A stretch of DNA of 12,513 nucleotides from Hyphomicrobiales bacterium (GCA_017304275.1 JAFKKW010000331.1:2444-14956), one strand, 5' to 3'; positions 1-5,979 are shown, counted from the first letter of the stretch. The notes: generated by a model not told the origin, from the letters alone. Translations and numbers: made by a program.

Positions 1-201
1 CATGACGCACTCGACCATCGCCTGTTGAACGAGGTCGAGGGCCTCGAGGCGCCGACCCTCGAGCGCATCTCCATCTGGTTGTGGAACCGTCTCGAGAACC
101 GCGTGCCCGGCCTCGCCGAGATCCACGTCTCGCGCGATAGCTGCCACGAGGGCTGCATCTATCGCGGTCCGCGCGCGCCGACGCGCCTCGCAGCCGAATA
201 G
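1..201 (+). CDS. queD: 6-carboxy-5,6,7,8-tetrahydropterin synthase, C-terminal part
   Basis: The last 66 codons of a gene whose start lies before the window. QueD converts 7,8-dihydroneopterin triphosphate to 6-carboxytetrahydropterin in the cytosol, an early step towards preQ0 and queuosine. Visible family marks are LDHRLLN at the very beginning, APTLERISIWLWNRL (the PTxE segment), and the C-terminal RDSCHEGCIYRGP, which carries the late Glu of the T-fold active site. The zinc-binding histidines would be in the missing N-terminal half. The gene stops at TAG 199-201, and queF starts 15 bases later on the same strand, so the two are very likely co-transcribed. The assignment is firm because both the fragment and its neighbour belong to the same pathway. 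Confidence 0.9.
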   Translation, partial: HDALDHRLLNEVEGLEAPTLERISIWLWNRLENRVPGLAEIHVSRDSCHEGCIYRGPRAPTRLAAE

Positions 202-216
202 CGGAGCAGCATCCCC

Positions 217-678
217 ATGGGCCGCAAGACCTCCGGCATCACGCTCCTCGGCGGCGCCGCGGCGATCCCCGAGACGCCGGACAAGGCACTGCTCGAGCGC
301 GTCGCCAATCCGCACCCCGATACGGCTTATGTCGCGCGCTTCGCCGCGCCCGAGTTCACCTCGCTATGTCCGGTCACCGGCCAGCCCGACTTCGCCCATC
401 TCGTCATCGACTACGTGCCGGGCGACTGGCTGGTCGAGAGCAAGTCGCTGAAGCTGTATCTCGCCTCGTTCCGCAATCACGGAGCGTTCCACGAGGACTG
501 CACGGTCGCGATCGGCAAACGCCTCGCCACCCTGCTCGAGCCGCAGTTCCTGCGCATCGGCGGTTACTGGTATCCGCGCGGCGGCATCCCGATCGACGTC
601 TTCTGGCAGACCGGCAAGCTGCCGAAGGACGTCTGGCTGCCCGACCAGGGCGTCCCCCCATACCGCGGCCGCGGCTGA
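217..678 (+). CDS. queF: NADPH-dependent 7-cyano-7-deazaguanine reductase QueF
   Basis: QueF reduces the nitrile of preQ0 to the aminomethyl group of preQ1, the last step before insertion into tRNA by Tgt. At 153 residues it matches the short unimodular (YkvM-like) type, not the long bimodular E. coli type. The catalytic Cys51 sits in FTSLCPVTGQPDFA, with Asp58 as the proton donor. The family signature ESKSLKLYLASFRNH begins at Glu74, and the substrate-binding pair His92-Glu93 lies in GAFHED. These spacings agree with the Bacillus subtilis enzyme (Cys55, Asp62, His96, Glu97) shifted by four. The ATG is preceded by GGAGCAG, a usable ribosome site. It lies 15 bases after queD. Confidence 0.96.
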   Translation: MGRKTSGITLLGGAAAIPETPDKALLERVANPHPDTAYVARFAAPEFTSLCPVTGQPDFAHLVIDYVPGDWLVESKSLKLYLASFRNHGAFHEDCTVAIGKRLATLLEPQFLRIGGYWYPRGGIPIDVFWQTGKLPKDVWLPDQGVPPYRGRG

Positions 679-705
679 CCGGTGCGCCCCCTACACGCGC
701 GCACT

Positions 706-862
706 CCTGTCATCCCGGCCAAGCGAGGCGCAGCCGAGCGCTGAGCCGGGACCCAGCAAAGACTCCTATCGCGATAGAATGCATTGAGCGCCTTCGGCGC
801 ACTCTTAGCGCTGCGTCCCGGATAACGATTCGGCTTCGCCTCAGCGCTTCCGGGATGACAGG
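706..862. repeat. Palindromic interspersed repeat, full-length copy
   Basis: A 157-base palindromic element filling the gap between the convergent genes queF and the glycosyltransferase. Its ends form a perfect 13-base inverted repeat: 706-718 (CCTGTCATCCCGG) pairs with 850-862. Inside are the perfect palindrome CTATCGCGATAG at 766-777 and a GCGCC-TTC-GGCGC hairpin near 789-801. Its first half closely matches 11072-11144, so this is a family of dispersed elements and not a single hairpin. Short REP-like elements starting with tgtcatcccgg are common between genes in Rhizobiales. It may end transcription from both sides, but it has no T-tract. Confidence 0.8.
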
Positions 863-878
863 GGGTGCGCCTGCCGAG

Positions 879-2027
879 CTACGCCGGTCCCTGCGGTGAA
901 GCCACCGACGGCTCTGCCACGGTCATGTCGTTGCCGCGCCAGGTGAAGGCATCGCCGATCCAGCCCTTGAGCCAGATCATCGGCAGCATGACATCCCGCA
1001 TCATCCACGCCAGCGGTGACACGGCGCTGACGTGCCATCCGACAGCCTTCGACAGCACCGCCTCCGTGCCGAGCCACACTGCGCCGACGAGCGCGCCCGC
1101 AGCCAAGCCGTCGATATCGATCAGAGGCGCCGCGAGAGCCGCAGCCAGCATCGGCGCAAGACCGCTGGTCAGAACTTCCGGCGAATAGCAGAGCGGAAAC
1201 GTCGCCCGCCGCAGACGCGCCCAGCGCACCTGCCGGTCAAGGATCTGGCGGAAGCTGCGGACGCCCAGCGGCTGCTCGAATGGCGCGTCGACGAGACCAA
1301 CGCGCAAGCCGCTCCCGCGCACGACCTTGGTCGCGGCCGCGTCCTCGGCCACCTCGACGCCGAGCGCACGAATGCCCCCCGCGGCATCCAGCACCTCGCG
1401 CCGCCACAACATCGACTTGCCCTGCGCGAAGCCGAACCCGACCGTATCGGCGGCAAGCTGCCAGCGCGCCTGATAGGTGTTGAGGAACGCGCACTCGACC
1501 TCGGCCCAGAAGCCCCACGGCCGGCTCCCGACGGGCGGCGAGCAGACGAGCCCGGTGCCGGCGCTCATCGATGCGAACAGCTGCCCGACGTAATCCCGCG
1601 GCATCAGCACATTGCTGTCCGCGATGACGATCCACGCATGACGTGCCGCCGCCCAACCCTTGATGACGTTGTTGAGCTTCGGGTTGGCCGTGCTCTTGTC
1701 GTCGCCGATGAGCAGCGTCGCGGTGACGTGCGGATGGTCCGCGATGAGCTTTCGCACGAGCGGCACCGCCGCATCGCGTTCCCGCGCCGAGCAGAAGAGC
1801 AGCTCGACGTCCGGGTGATCGAGCGTGAACGTGCTCCGGAGCGTCAGCTCGTCGAACGGATCGAGCCCGCACACGGGACGGATGATCGTGACCGCAGGCA
1901 GTGCGGAGATGGCGGAAGCGGACCGAGCGGCAGGCCTCCTGCGTATCCGCCAAACGGCCATGGCGGCCGAGGCGACATGGACGAGCATCGCCACCGCCAG
2001 GAACACAAGAGCAGCCCATTCGATCAC
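879..2027 (-). CDS. GT21-type membrane glycosyltransferase (ceramide glucosyltransferase / HpnI-like)
   Basis: A 382-residue processive-type glycosyltransferase with a GT-A fold, predicted to sit in the inner membrane and transfer a sugar from a UDP-sugar to a lipid. There is one N-terminal membrane segment (about 3-25), then the catalytic domain from about 45. NPKLNN is at 115-120, the D2-type motif ADSN has Asp137, AED has Asp229, and RQVRW at 265-269 is the (Q/R)xxRW motif of this class. Hydrophobic segments follow at about 288-325 and 335-355. This is the layout of ceramide glucosyltransferases and of the hopanoid enzyme HpnI. No hpn or sphingolipid genes are nearby to decide the lipid acceptor. 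The start is GTG at 2027 with AGGGAGA about 11 bases upstream. Confidence 0.8.
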   Translation of the reverse strand: MIEWAALVFLAVAMLVHVASAAMAVWRIRRRPAARSASAISALPAVTIIRPVCGLDPFDELTLRSTFTLDHPDVELLFCSARERDAAVPLVRKLIADHPHVTATLLIGDDKSTANPKLNNVIKGWAAARHAWIVIADSNVLMPRDYVGQLFASMSAGTGLVCSPPVGSRPWGFWAEVECAFLNTYQARWQLAADTVGFGFAQGKSMLWRREVLDAAGGIRALGVEVAEDAAATKVVRGSGLRVGLVDAPFEQPLGVRSFRQILDRQVRWARLRRATFPLCYSPEVLTSGLAPMLAAALAAPLIDIDGLAAGALVGAVWLGTEAVLSKAVGWHVSAVSPLAWMMRDVMLPMIWLKGWIGDAFTWRGNDMTVAEPSVASPQGPA

Positions 2028-2163
2028 CGGTCCGCAATCTCCCTGCAGGATGCCGCGATCCTCAGTCCTTCCCGGATTCCCGTAACAGGCCGATGACGCT
2101 TCGATGTCACTGCGATGACGGAGCCTTGCGGGCTGGCCAGGCCCGCCGCGTCACGATGCCGGC

Positions 2164-2191
2164 AAAAGAAAAGGGGACGCAAAAGCGCCCC
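2164..2191 (-). terminator. Rho-independent terminator of the small RNA
   Basis: Read on minus, GGGGCGC, a TTTT loop, then GCG-T-CCCC forms seven G-C pairs with one bulged T. It is followed at once by TTTTCTTTT. There is no protein gene just upstream on this strand, so the terminator makes sense only if something non-coding is transcribed. Confidence 0.7.
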
Positions 2192-2194
2192 CTC

Positions 2195-2226
2195 CAAGTC
2201 TGCGGGAGAACAAGTCTGCGGGAGAA
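2195..2226 (-). repeat. Perfect 16-base tandem duplication carrying UUCUCCC
   Basis: The plus-strand unit CAAGTCTGCGGGAGAA occurs at 2195-2210 and again at 2211-2226 with no mismatch or gap. On the minus strand each unit reads TTCTCCCGCAGACTTG. The duplication lies wholly inside the predicted small RNA and provides its two candidate targeting sites. Confidence 0.9.
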
Positions 2227-2283
2227 GTTGCCCGACTGCGTCGCAGGAAGCGGGGCATCGAGCGACGAGCGATGGACTGGTCC

Positions 2284-2314
2284 ATTGTAGCAAGCCGCCG
2301 CCGCATGCCGTCAA
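2284..2314 (-). promoter_or_regulatory. Sigma-70-type promoter of the small RNA
   Basis: On minus, TTGACG (plus 2309-2314) is followed after 19 bases by TACAAT (plus 2284-2289). Both boxes are one change from the general consensus, but the spacing is two longer than ideal. Initiation would be expected near 2277. Confidence 0.5.
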
Positions 2315-2573
2315 TTGCAGATCGCCCATCGCCGCGGCGCCATTTCGCCGCGTGGATCCGTCACAGAACGGAGATGTTGGACATCGCGTCTGTTGCGAGG
2401 CGCAATCTGCACCAAAAAAGGGCACGGCCCCGCTCCGCGTGGCACGCTGGCTTCGAGGCGTCCCAACGCAAGCACAGCATCACATTCTCGCCGGTAAGCT
2501 GCCAACAAACTGAGACGCTCGAAAGCTAGGCTCCGACTCGAGACTGGGGAACAACGGCCGAGGAGCACAACAC

Positions 2574-2813
2574 ATGGCGGCAAGCTTCCACGTCCTCGAA
2601 CCGGGCGACGTCATAGAGATCAAATATCGCGTGTGGCGCGCAACGGACGGCCACGGTGACGATGTCGTCGAGCGTTGGCTGAGGGCGTCCATTACGTCTT
2701 GCGATCGGCACGCCTGGCCCCTCGCGCGCCTCGCCGACGGACAGATGACCGAGATCCGCCCCTTCATGACGTGGCGATGGGTGGCGCGCATCGACCGCCG
2801 CGCCGCCGCATGA
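2574..2813 (+). CDS. Small hypothetical protein
   Basis: A 79-residue cytosolic protein of unknown function. The start is supported by GAGGAG eight bases before the ATG, and third codon positions are mostly G or C. The sequence begins with a compact, ordered-looking stretch (FHVLEPGDVIEIKYRVWRATDG), has many Trp and Arg residues (four Trp) and ends RIDRRAAA. There is no signal peptide, membrane segment or metal motif. It converges on the Lys/Ala-rich gene with only 18 bases between the stops. I do not recognise the family. Confidence 0.6.
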   Translation: MAASFHVLEPGDVIEIKYRVWRATDGHGDDVVERWLRASITSCDRHAWPLARLADGQMTEIRPFMTWRWVARIDRRAAA

Positions 2814-2831
2814 GCCGCCCGCGCACGGAAT

Positions 2832-3101
2832 TTAGCCGGCGGCGGCGTTCGGCGACGCGACCAGCACGGGCCGCTTCGTTGCCGATGCGGCTTTGCGCGC
2901 AGCGCTGACGCCTTTCGGTTTCGCCCGCGTCTTGCTCGCCGCTTTCGGTGCCGGTCGGGACGCGGGCTTCTTGGTCGAGAGCTTGTCGATCTGCACGGCC
3001 AGCTCTGCCTGCTGCTTGGCGAGCGTCTTCACCTCACCCATTAGCTTTTGAAGCGCGGCGAGCACGCGCTCGAGCTTTTCGCCTCTCCGCTTCTTTCCCA
3101 T
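2832..3101 (-). CDS. Small coiled-coil protein with a Lys/Ala/Pro-rich histone-like tail
   Basis: An 89-residue basic protein of unknown function. Residues 8-43 (KLERVLAALQKLMGEVKTLAKQQAELAVQIDKL) have the hydrophobic spacing of one amphipathic coiled coil, so it probably oligomerises. Residues 44-78 are low-complexity Lys, Ala, Pro and Ser (KKPASRPAPKAASKTRAKPK), like the tails of histone-H1-like bacterial DNA-binding proteins. The start is well fixed by GGAGGAGG just upstream of the ATG. The upstream region carries an EcfG-like motif on this strand (GGAAA-17-CGTT, plus 3221-3246). Nucleic-acid binding is inferred from composition only. Confidence 0.72.
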   Translation of the reverse strand: MGKKRRGEKLERVLAALQKLMGEVKTLAKQQAELAVQIDKLSTKKPASRPAPKAASKTRAKPKGVSAARKAASATKRPVLVASPNAAAG

Positions 3102-3220
3102 GACATCCTCCTCCAGGCGTCGCCGAAAGCCGCGACGCTCTCACCGGTACAGGACGGAAAGTTGGATATCAAACGTCCGCCGCATACGGAGAAAAGCGCC
3201 GTCCGCATTTGTGACAAGTG

Positions 3221-3246
3221 AACGTCTTGGGCCGGCGCAGGTTTCC
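3221..3246 (-). promoter_or_regulatory. EcfG-like promoter motif for the Lys/Ala-rich gene
   Basis: On minus, GGAAA (plus 3242-3246) is separated by 17 bases from CGTT (plus 3221-3224). The alphaproteobacterial general-stress sigma factor EcfG recognises GGAAC, 16-17 bases, CGTT. There is one mismatch in the -35 box. The leader to the ATG at 3101 would be about 110 bases. Confidence 0.35.
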
Positions 3247-3263
3247 GCCCGCTGCACCACGGT

Positions 3264-3289
3264 GGAACTTTTTCGCGACGGAAAGCGTA
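3264..3289 (+). promoter_or_regulatory. EcfG-like promoter motif for the anti-sigma-like gene
   Basis: GGAAC (3264-3268), 17 bases, CGTA (3286-3289) is one base from the EcfG consensus GGAAC-16/17-CGTT. A start near 3296 would leave the ATG at 3303 with no room for a ribosome site. This supports the GTG at 3336 as the true start. Confidence 0.42.
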
Positions 3290-3335
3290 CTGCCCAGCGT
3301 TCATGAGAGGACTGCAGAGCGGAGAGGGTTCAGGC

Positions 3336-3581
3336 GTGACGGTACCGGATGCGCTGATCATGGCTTACGCCGACGGCGAGCTCGACGGACCGCTCGCGAC
3401 GCGGATCAAGACTGCCATCGAGGGCGATCCGGGCGTGCGCGCCAAGTTCGAGATCTACGCTGGATCGCGCAAGCTGCTCGCGACGGTGTTCGACGACGTG
3501 CTCTCCGAGGGCATACCCGACCGATTGAAGCGGACTGTCACCTCGTCCCCGTCCCCTGGCCGCCAAACCGCCCGGCGTTAA
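3336..3581 (+). CDS. Short anti-sigma-factor-like protein
   Basis: An 81-residue protein resembling the cytosolic N-terminal domain of RsiW/ChrR-type anti-sigma factors: DALIMAYADGELDGPLATRIKTAIEGDPGVRAKF, then a helix and FDDVLSEGIPDRL. The last motif also recalls the DDVLNEPVPDRF-type end of NepR. There is no zinc-binding HxxxCxxC and no membrane segment, so it would be a stand-alone cytosolic domain. The chosen GTG has GGAGAGG eight bases upstream. An in-frame ATG at 3303 would add 11 residues but has no ribosome site. The stop overlaps that of the convergent hydrolase. No sigma-factor gene is adjacent. Function is inferred from weak family resemblance. Confidence 0.65.
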   Translation: MTVPDALIMAYADGELDGPLATRIKTAIEGDPGVRAKFEIYAGSRKLLATVFDDVLSEGIPDRLKRTVTSSPSPGRQTARR

Positions 3582-4303
3582 GTGCCGACCCCGCGCCGGA
3601 ACGCGCGGATCAGAGAGGCAGTCTCCTCGGGTCGCTCCCGTTGCCACCAGTGTCCGCAGTCGAGCGTTACGCTTTGAGCGCCCGTGACCGCGGCGATACG
3701 ATCGCCATGGCGGGGATGCGCATAGAGATCCCTTTCCCCCCAAAGCACGAGACCGGGCGCGGCGAGCGGCGCGAGGTCGGCCCCCCAGTCGCGGAAAACG
3801 TCCTGGCCCGAGCGATAAAGGGACAGGATGCAGCGTTTCATTCGCGCATCGATGGCGTTGGCCGTCTCCCGCGCATCCGCTGCACTGAGACCCGCACGCT
3901 GCAGCATGTCGACGGCGAGCTCTGGCGACAGCCGATCCATGGCCTTTTCGCCCGCACCCGGCGTCTGCCAGAGGCGCGCGGTCGGATGCCACGCATAGTC
4001 GACCGTGAACGGCGCGCCGCCCCCGACCCAACTGCGTACGAGGTCGGGACGCACGCACAGCACACGCATCATGAGGATGGAGCCCCAGTCGTGAGCGATG
4101 AGATCGCGCGGCGCGGGCATCGCCTCGATCGCCGAGATCAGCCACGCGAGGTAGTCCTCCTTCGTGGCCGCGAACCCGGACGGGCACGCACAACCGAAGC
4201 CGGGCAAAGCCAGCGTCACCGCGTCGTCGTCGCCGATCGCCGCGATCAACCGCGACCACACCTGCGCCGTATCCGGCACGCCGTGAATGAAAACCGTCGT
4301 CAT
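3578..4303 (-). CDS. Alpha/beta-fold hydrolase with Asp nucleophile (epoxide hydrolase / dehalogenase-like)
   Basis: A 241-residue cytosolic alpha/beta hydrolase. HGVPDTAQVW at 7-16 gives the HGxP oxyanion element. The nucleophile elbow is AHDWGS with Asp72, not Ser, followed by Trp73, as in epoxide hydrolases and haloalkane or fluoroacetate dehalogenases. The acid is probably Asp192 (GERDLY) and the general base His218 (CGHWWQRERPEE). A cap region of about 100-170 separates the halves. The ATG at 4303 gives the HGxP motif its usual position. The frame stays open to 4501, but that extension runs into the PilZ gene and has no domain. PilZ ends 56 bases upstream on the same strand. The substrate cannot be told from sequence. 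Confidence 0.85.
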   Translation of the reverse strand: MTTVFIHGVPDTAQVWSRLIAAIGDDDAVTLALPGFGCACPSGFAATKEDYLAWLISAIEAMPAPRDLIAHDWGSILMMRVLCVRPDLVRSWVGGGAPFTVDYAWHPTARLWQTPGAGEKAMDRLSPELAVDMLQRAGLSAADARETANAIDARMKRCILSLYRSGQDVFRDWGADLAPLAAPGLVLWGERDLYAHPRHGDRIAAVTGAQSVTLDCGHWWQRERPEETASLIRAFRRGVGT

Positions 4304-4359
4304 CGACTGCCGCCCCTGATCCACGTCCCTGCCGCAAGGAACGGCCGGCGCCCCGCTGT

Positions 4360-4701
4360 TTACTGGATCGGCTTGCGCCGGATCGAGACCGGCGCGCGAT
4401 CGATGGCGGTCACCACCTGCGCCCGCTTGGCGGCATTGACGGTCGGCGGCGCATCGAAGGTGACACCGACCTCCTCGCCGCGGCGCCACACCACCGTGCA
4501 AGGGGCTTCGAAGCCGTCCACGTCGATGAGGAGATCGAATTGCGACGGCACGGCCTGCCCTTGCGGAACCCGCAGCCGAGCGCCGGTGTCCGAGAGATCG
4601 CGCACCGTGCAGGACAGCGTCGATGAACGGTCGTTGTAGACGATCCGCGCCCCCTTGAGGACGCGCTTACGCGCCGCGACACGCTTGTCGGCATCCGTCA
4701 T
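4360..4701 (-). CDS. PilZ domain protein, probable cyclic-di-GMP receptor
   Basis: A 113-residue single-domain PilZ protein. The two parts of the c-di-GMP site are present: RVAAR (Arg7 and Arg11, the RxxxR motif) and DLSDTG at 35-40 (the D/NxSxxG motif). A beta-rich core ending EEVGVTFD follows. With no output domain it would act by binding a partner protein in the cytosol, and its target is unknown. The start has GAGAGG 13 bases upstream, a slightly long spacing. The alpha/beta hydrolase lies 56 bases downstream on the same strand and may be co-transcribed. Confidence 0.9.
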   Translation of the reverse strand: MTDADKRVAARKRVLKGARIVYNDRSSTLSCTVRDLSDTGARLRVPQGQAVPSQFDLLIDVDGFEAPCTVVWRRGEEVGVTFDAPPTVNAAKRAQVVTAIDRAPVSIRRKPIQ

Positions 4702-4996
4702 GGTACCGCCGAAACCTCTCTTGCAAACGTTCTATTGCGAACGGCACAAGGCTTCCAAAGTTTCACGCAAGCCCATCCCGAACGCCGGAACGCGCGCCGA
4801 ACAGCATCCACCCACGCCATGAATCTCAAGGTCTTAGCAGACCTGCATTTATCACATGAGTCGGCCGGCCGCTGACGAGATAGATCGCTGCGGGCGGACC
4901 ACGACGGTCGCCGGAGCCGATCGGGATCTGCACGCCGGTCTCGGTCGAAATTCGCCCGAGCTACGGCGCCCGTCCTTGCATGCCCGGCGGATCCGC
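4702..4996. other. Gap between two minus-strand genes, with a possible coding remnant
   Basis: No gene with a supported start. On minus, 4826-4960 is an open stretch of 45 codons reading ISTETGVQIPIGSGDRR then GPPAAIYLVSGRPTHV. Its first half favours G/C at third positions, but the only start is a GTG without a ribosome site. It may be the tail of a decayed gene. The PilZ promoter should lie in 4702-4800, where no clear boxes stand out. Confidence 0.3.
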
Positions 4997-5329
4997 TCAC
5001 CAGCCGGCCAACCGCAGGCCAAAATCCCAGACGACCTGCCCCGCGCCCTGTCCGAAGCTGACGCCGACCGCACCCAGCGTCACGACGGCCAGCTGCACAA
5101 GCCGGCTTTGATACCATCGCCTCGGTCGGTTCACGCGCTCGAGCTCGCGGATCCGGCGATCGATCCAGATGCGCGCGAAATCTGCGCCGCTCTTTGTCCG
5201 GCTGGATAACGCCGCGCGGATTGCCGTGAGCGCATAGGCGTCATCCTCATGATCCCGAGCGTACTCGAACAGACGCTGATTGGTGCAACGGCTGAAATCG
5301 ATCAGATCGGGTGGCTCTTTGTCGGCCAT
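4997..5329 (-). CDS. Small hypothetical protein with one C-terminal membrane segment
   Basis: A 110-residue protein of unknown function. Residues 1-70 are charged and mostly helical (DFSRCTNQRLFEYARDHEDDAYALTAIRAAL, then IWIDRRIRELERV), with no known motif. Residues 76-100 (LVQLAVVTLGAVGVSFGQGAG) form a single probable membrane helix preceded by positive residues RPRRWYQSR, so the N-terminal domain should face the cytosol. The start is firm because GGGAGGGG lies directly upstream of the ATG. The neighbours give no functional hint. Confidence 0.72.
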   Translation of the reverse strand: MADKEPPDLIDFSRCTNQRLFEYARDHEDDAYALTAIRAALSSRTKSGADFARIWIDRRIRELERVNRPRRWYQSRLVQLAVVTLGAVGVSFGQGAGQVVWDFGLRLAGW

Positions 5330-5503
5330 TGTCCCCTCCCAACTCCCCCGGAAGCATTCTATTCATCCGGGTGAGCATTTGGCAGGGATCATCCGTGCGG
5401 TGCAGCAGGGAGACAGGAGCGGCCTCGCCAGGGGATCGTCCGATGCGCCAAAGCGGCCCGGTTTACATGCCTCGGCCTGCGGTTGCACCTCGGTCGGCAC
5501 ACT

Positions 5504-5566
5504 ACCCTAAGGGTTAACTAAACGTTTATTTGTTGTATCAATGGCTCGCACAGTTCTGCTAAAGTG
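5504..5566 (+). promoter_or_regulatory. A/T-rich control region with two palindromes before the small exported protein gene
   Basis: In otherwise G+C-rich DNA there is an A/T-rich patch. It contains ACCCT-A-AGGGT (5504-5514), TTAA (5514-5517) with TTTA seven bases later, and the perfect palindrome TAAACGTTTA (5519-5528). TTAA-7-TTTA is one change from the CtrA box TTAA-7-TTAA. Downstream, TTGTAT (5533-5538) and TGCTAA (5557-5562) might be -35 and -10 boxes with 18-base spacing. All assignments are tentative. Confidence 0.35.
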
Positions 5567-5618
5567 ACCTCGGTTTAATTCGGCTACGAGTTTCAGTTCA
5601 GACGCGAACGAGTACGAC

Positions 5619-5846
5619 ATGATCAGCAAGTTTAAGATGTACGCCCTGACGTGGATGGTGACCGCGGCCCTCACGATCGACCAGGCACTCGCGTTTGCGT
5701 CGCCCTGGAAGCCCGGCCCCGGCGGTCCGGGACCTGGACATGGCCCTGCGGCGGCGCCCGAGTTGGACGGCACCGGCGCTATCGCCGTGTTCGCGCTCCT
5801 CGCAAGCATCGCCGTCGTGCTCTTCAACCGTACGCGGAACAAATAA
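5619..5846 (+). CDS. Small exported protein with PELDG-transmembrane-basic C-terminal tail
   Basis: A 75-residue secreted or anchored protein. Residues 1-26 look like a signal peptide (KFKMYALTWMVTAALTIDQALA) with cleavage likely near ALAFA. Then comes a Pro/Gly-rich middle (WKPGPGGPGPGHGPAAAPELD), a hydrophobic helix at 53-69 (GAIAVFALLASIAVVLF) and a basic end NRTRNK. A short P-E-x-D-G motif, membrane helix and basic tail is also the plan of PEP-CTERM-like sorting tails, and similar small proteins are frequent in Bradyrhizobium relatives. The ribosome site is weak for both the ATG at 5619 and the in-frame ATG at 5637. No sorting enzyme is visible nearby. Confidence 0.7.
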   Translation: MISKFKMYALTWMVTAALTIDQALAFASPWKPGPGGPGPGHGPAAAPELDGTGAIAVFALLASIAVVLFNRTRNK

Positions 5847-5979
5847 GCCAAGCCCCGCACGACGGCTCGATTGCCGTGAGGCCCGCGGCATCGCCGCGAT
5901 CGCCGGCGCCTCGCGCGCGTCGCCTAATCTCGGGTTCCGGCGACGATGGCTCTGCGCGGCGGAGCGACGGTCGCGCAAC

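Larger units (their letters stand above)
2164..2277 (-). ncRNA. Candidate AbcR/alpha-r15-like anti-Shine-Dalgarno small RNA
   Basis: A minus-strand transcript of about 114 nt is outlined by a promoter upstream (TACAAT and TTGACG) and a factor-independent terminator at its end. In transcript order there is a 5' hairpin, TGCCC...GGGCA closing over CTGCG-A-CGCAG (about 2227-2255). Two adjacent identical 16-base units TTCTCCCGCAGACTTG follow (2226-2211 and 2210-2195), then the terminator stem. UUCUCC is the complement of the Shine-Dalgarno core GGAGAA, so the RNA carries two anti-ribosome-site motifs in likely unpaired RNA. Rhizobial AbcR (alpha-r15) RNAs are Hfq-dependent, of similar size and repress ABC transporter mRNAs through such motifs. 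The RNA call rests on sequence seen here. The family name is inferred from recollection of those motifs and needs a covariance search. Confidence 0.6.
2028..2573. other. 546-base gap without a protein gene; holds a small RNA
   Basis: No open frame here has a credible start, ribosome site and codon pattern. Positions 2164-2314 carry the promoter, tandem duplication and terminator of a minus-strand small RNA, described separately. A perfect ATGGACTGGTCCAT palindrome at 2272-2285 overlaps the predicted RNA 5' end and the -10 box. I see nothing definite in 2320-2550. Confidence 0.6.

Noticed and set aside
706..862. CRISPR-like or insertion-sequence-end interpretation of the palindromic repeat
   Set aside because: It is one palindrome with a distant half copy. 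There are no regularly spaced direct repeats, no spacers, no transposase gene and no target-site duplication that I can see.
3578..4303. Specific naming as haloalkane or fluoroacetate dehalogenase
   Set aside because: The Asp nucleophile with following Trp is shared with epoxide hydrolases, and the halide-binding residues of the cap cannot be assigned with confidence by eye.
3578..4501. Longer hydrolase starting at 4501
   Set aside because: The extra 66 residues overlap the PilZ gene, have shadow-frame composition, and move the HGxP motif away from its normal N-terminal place.
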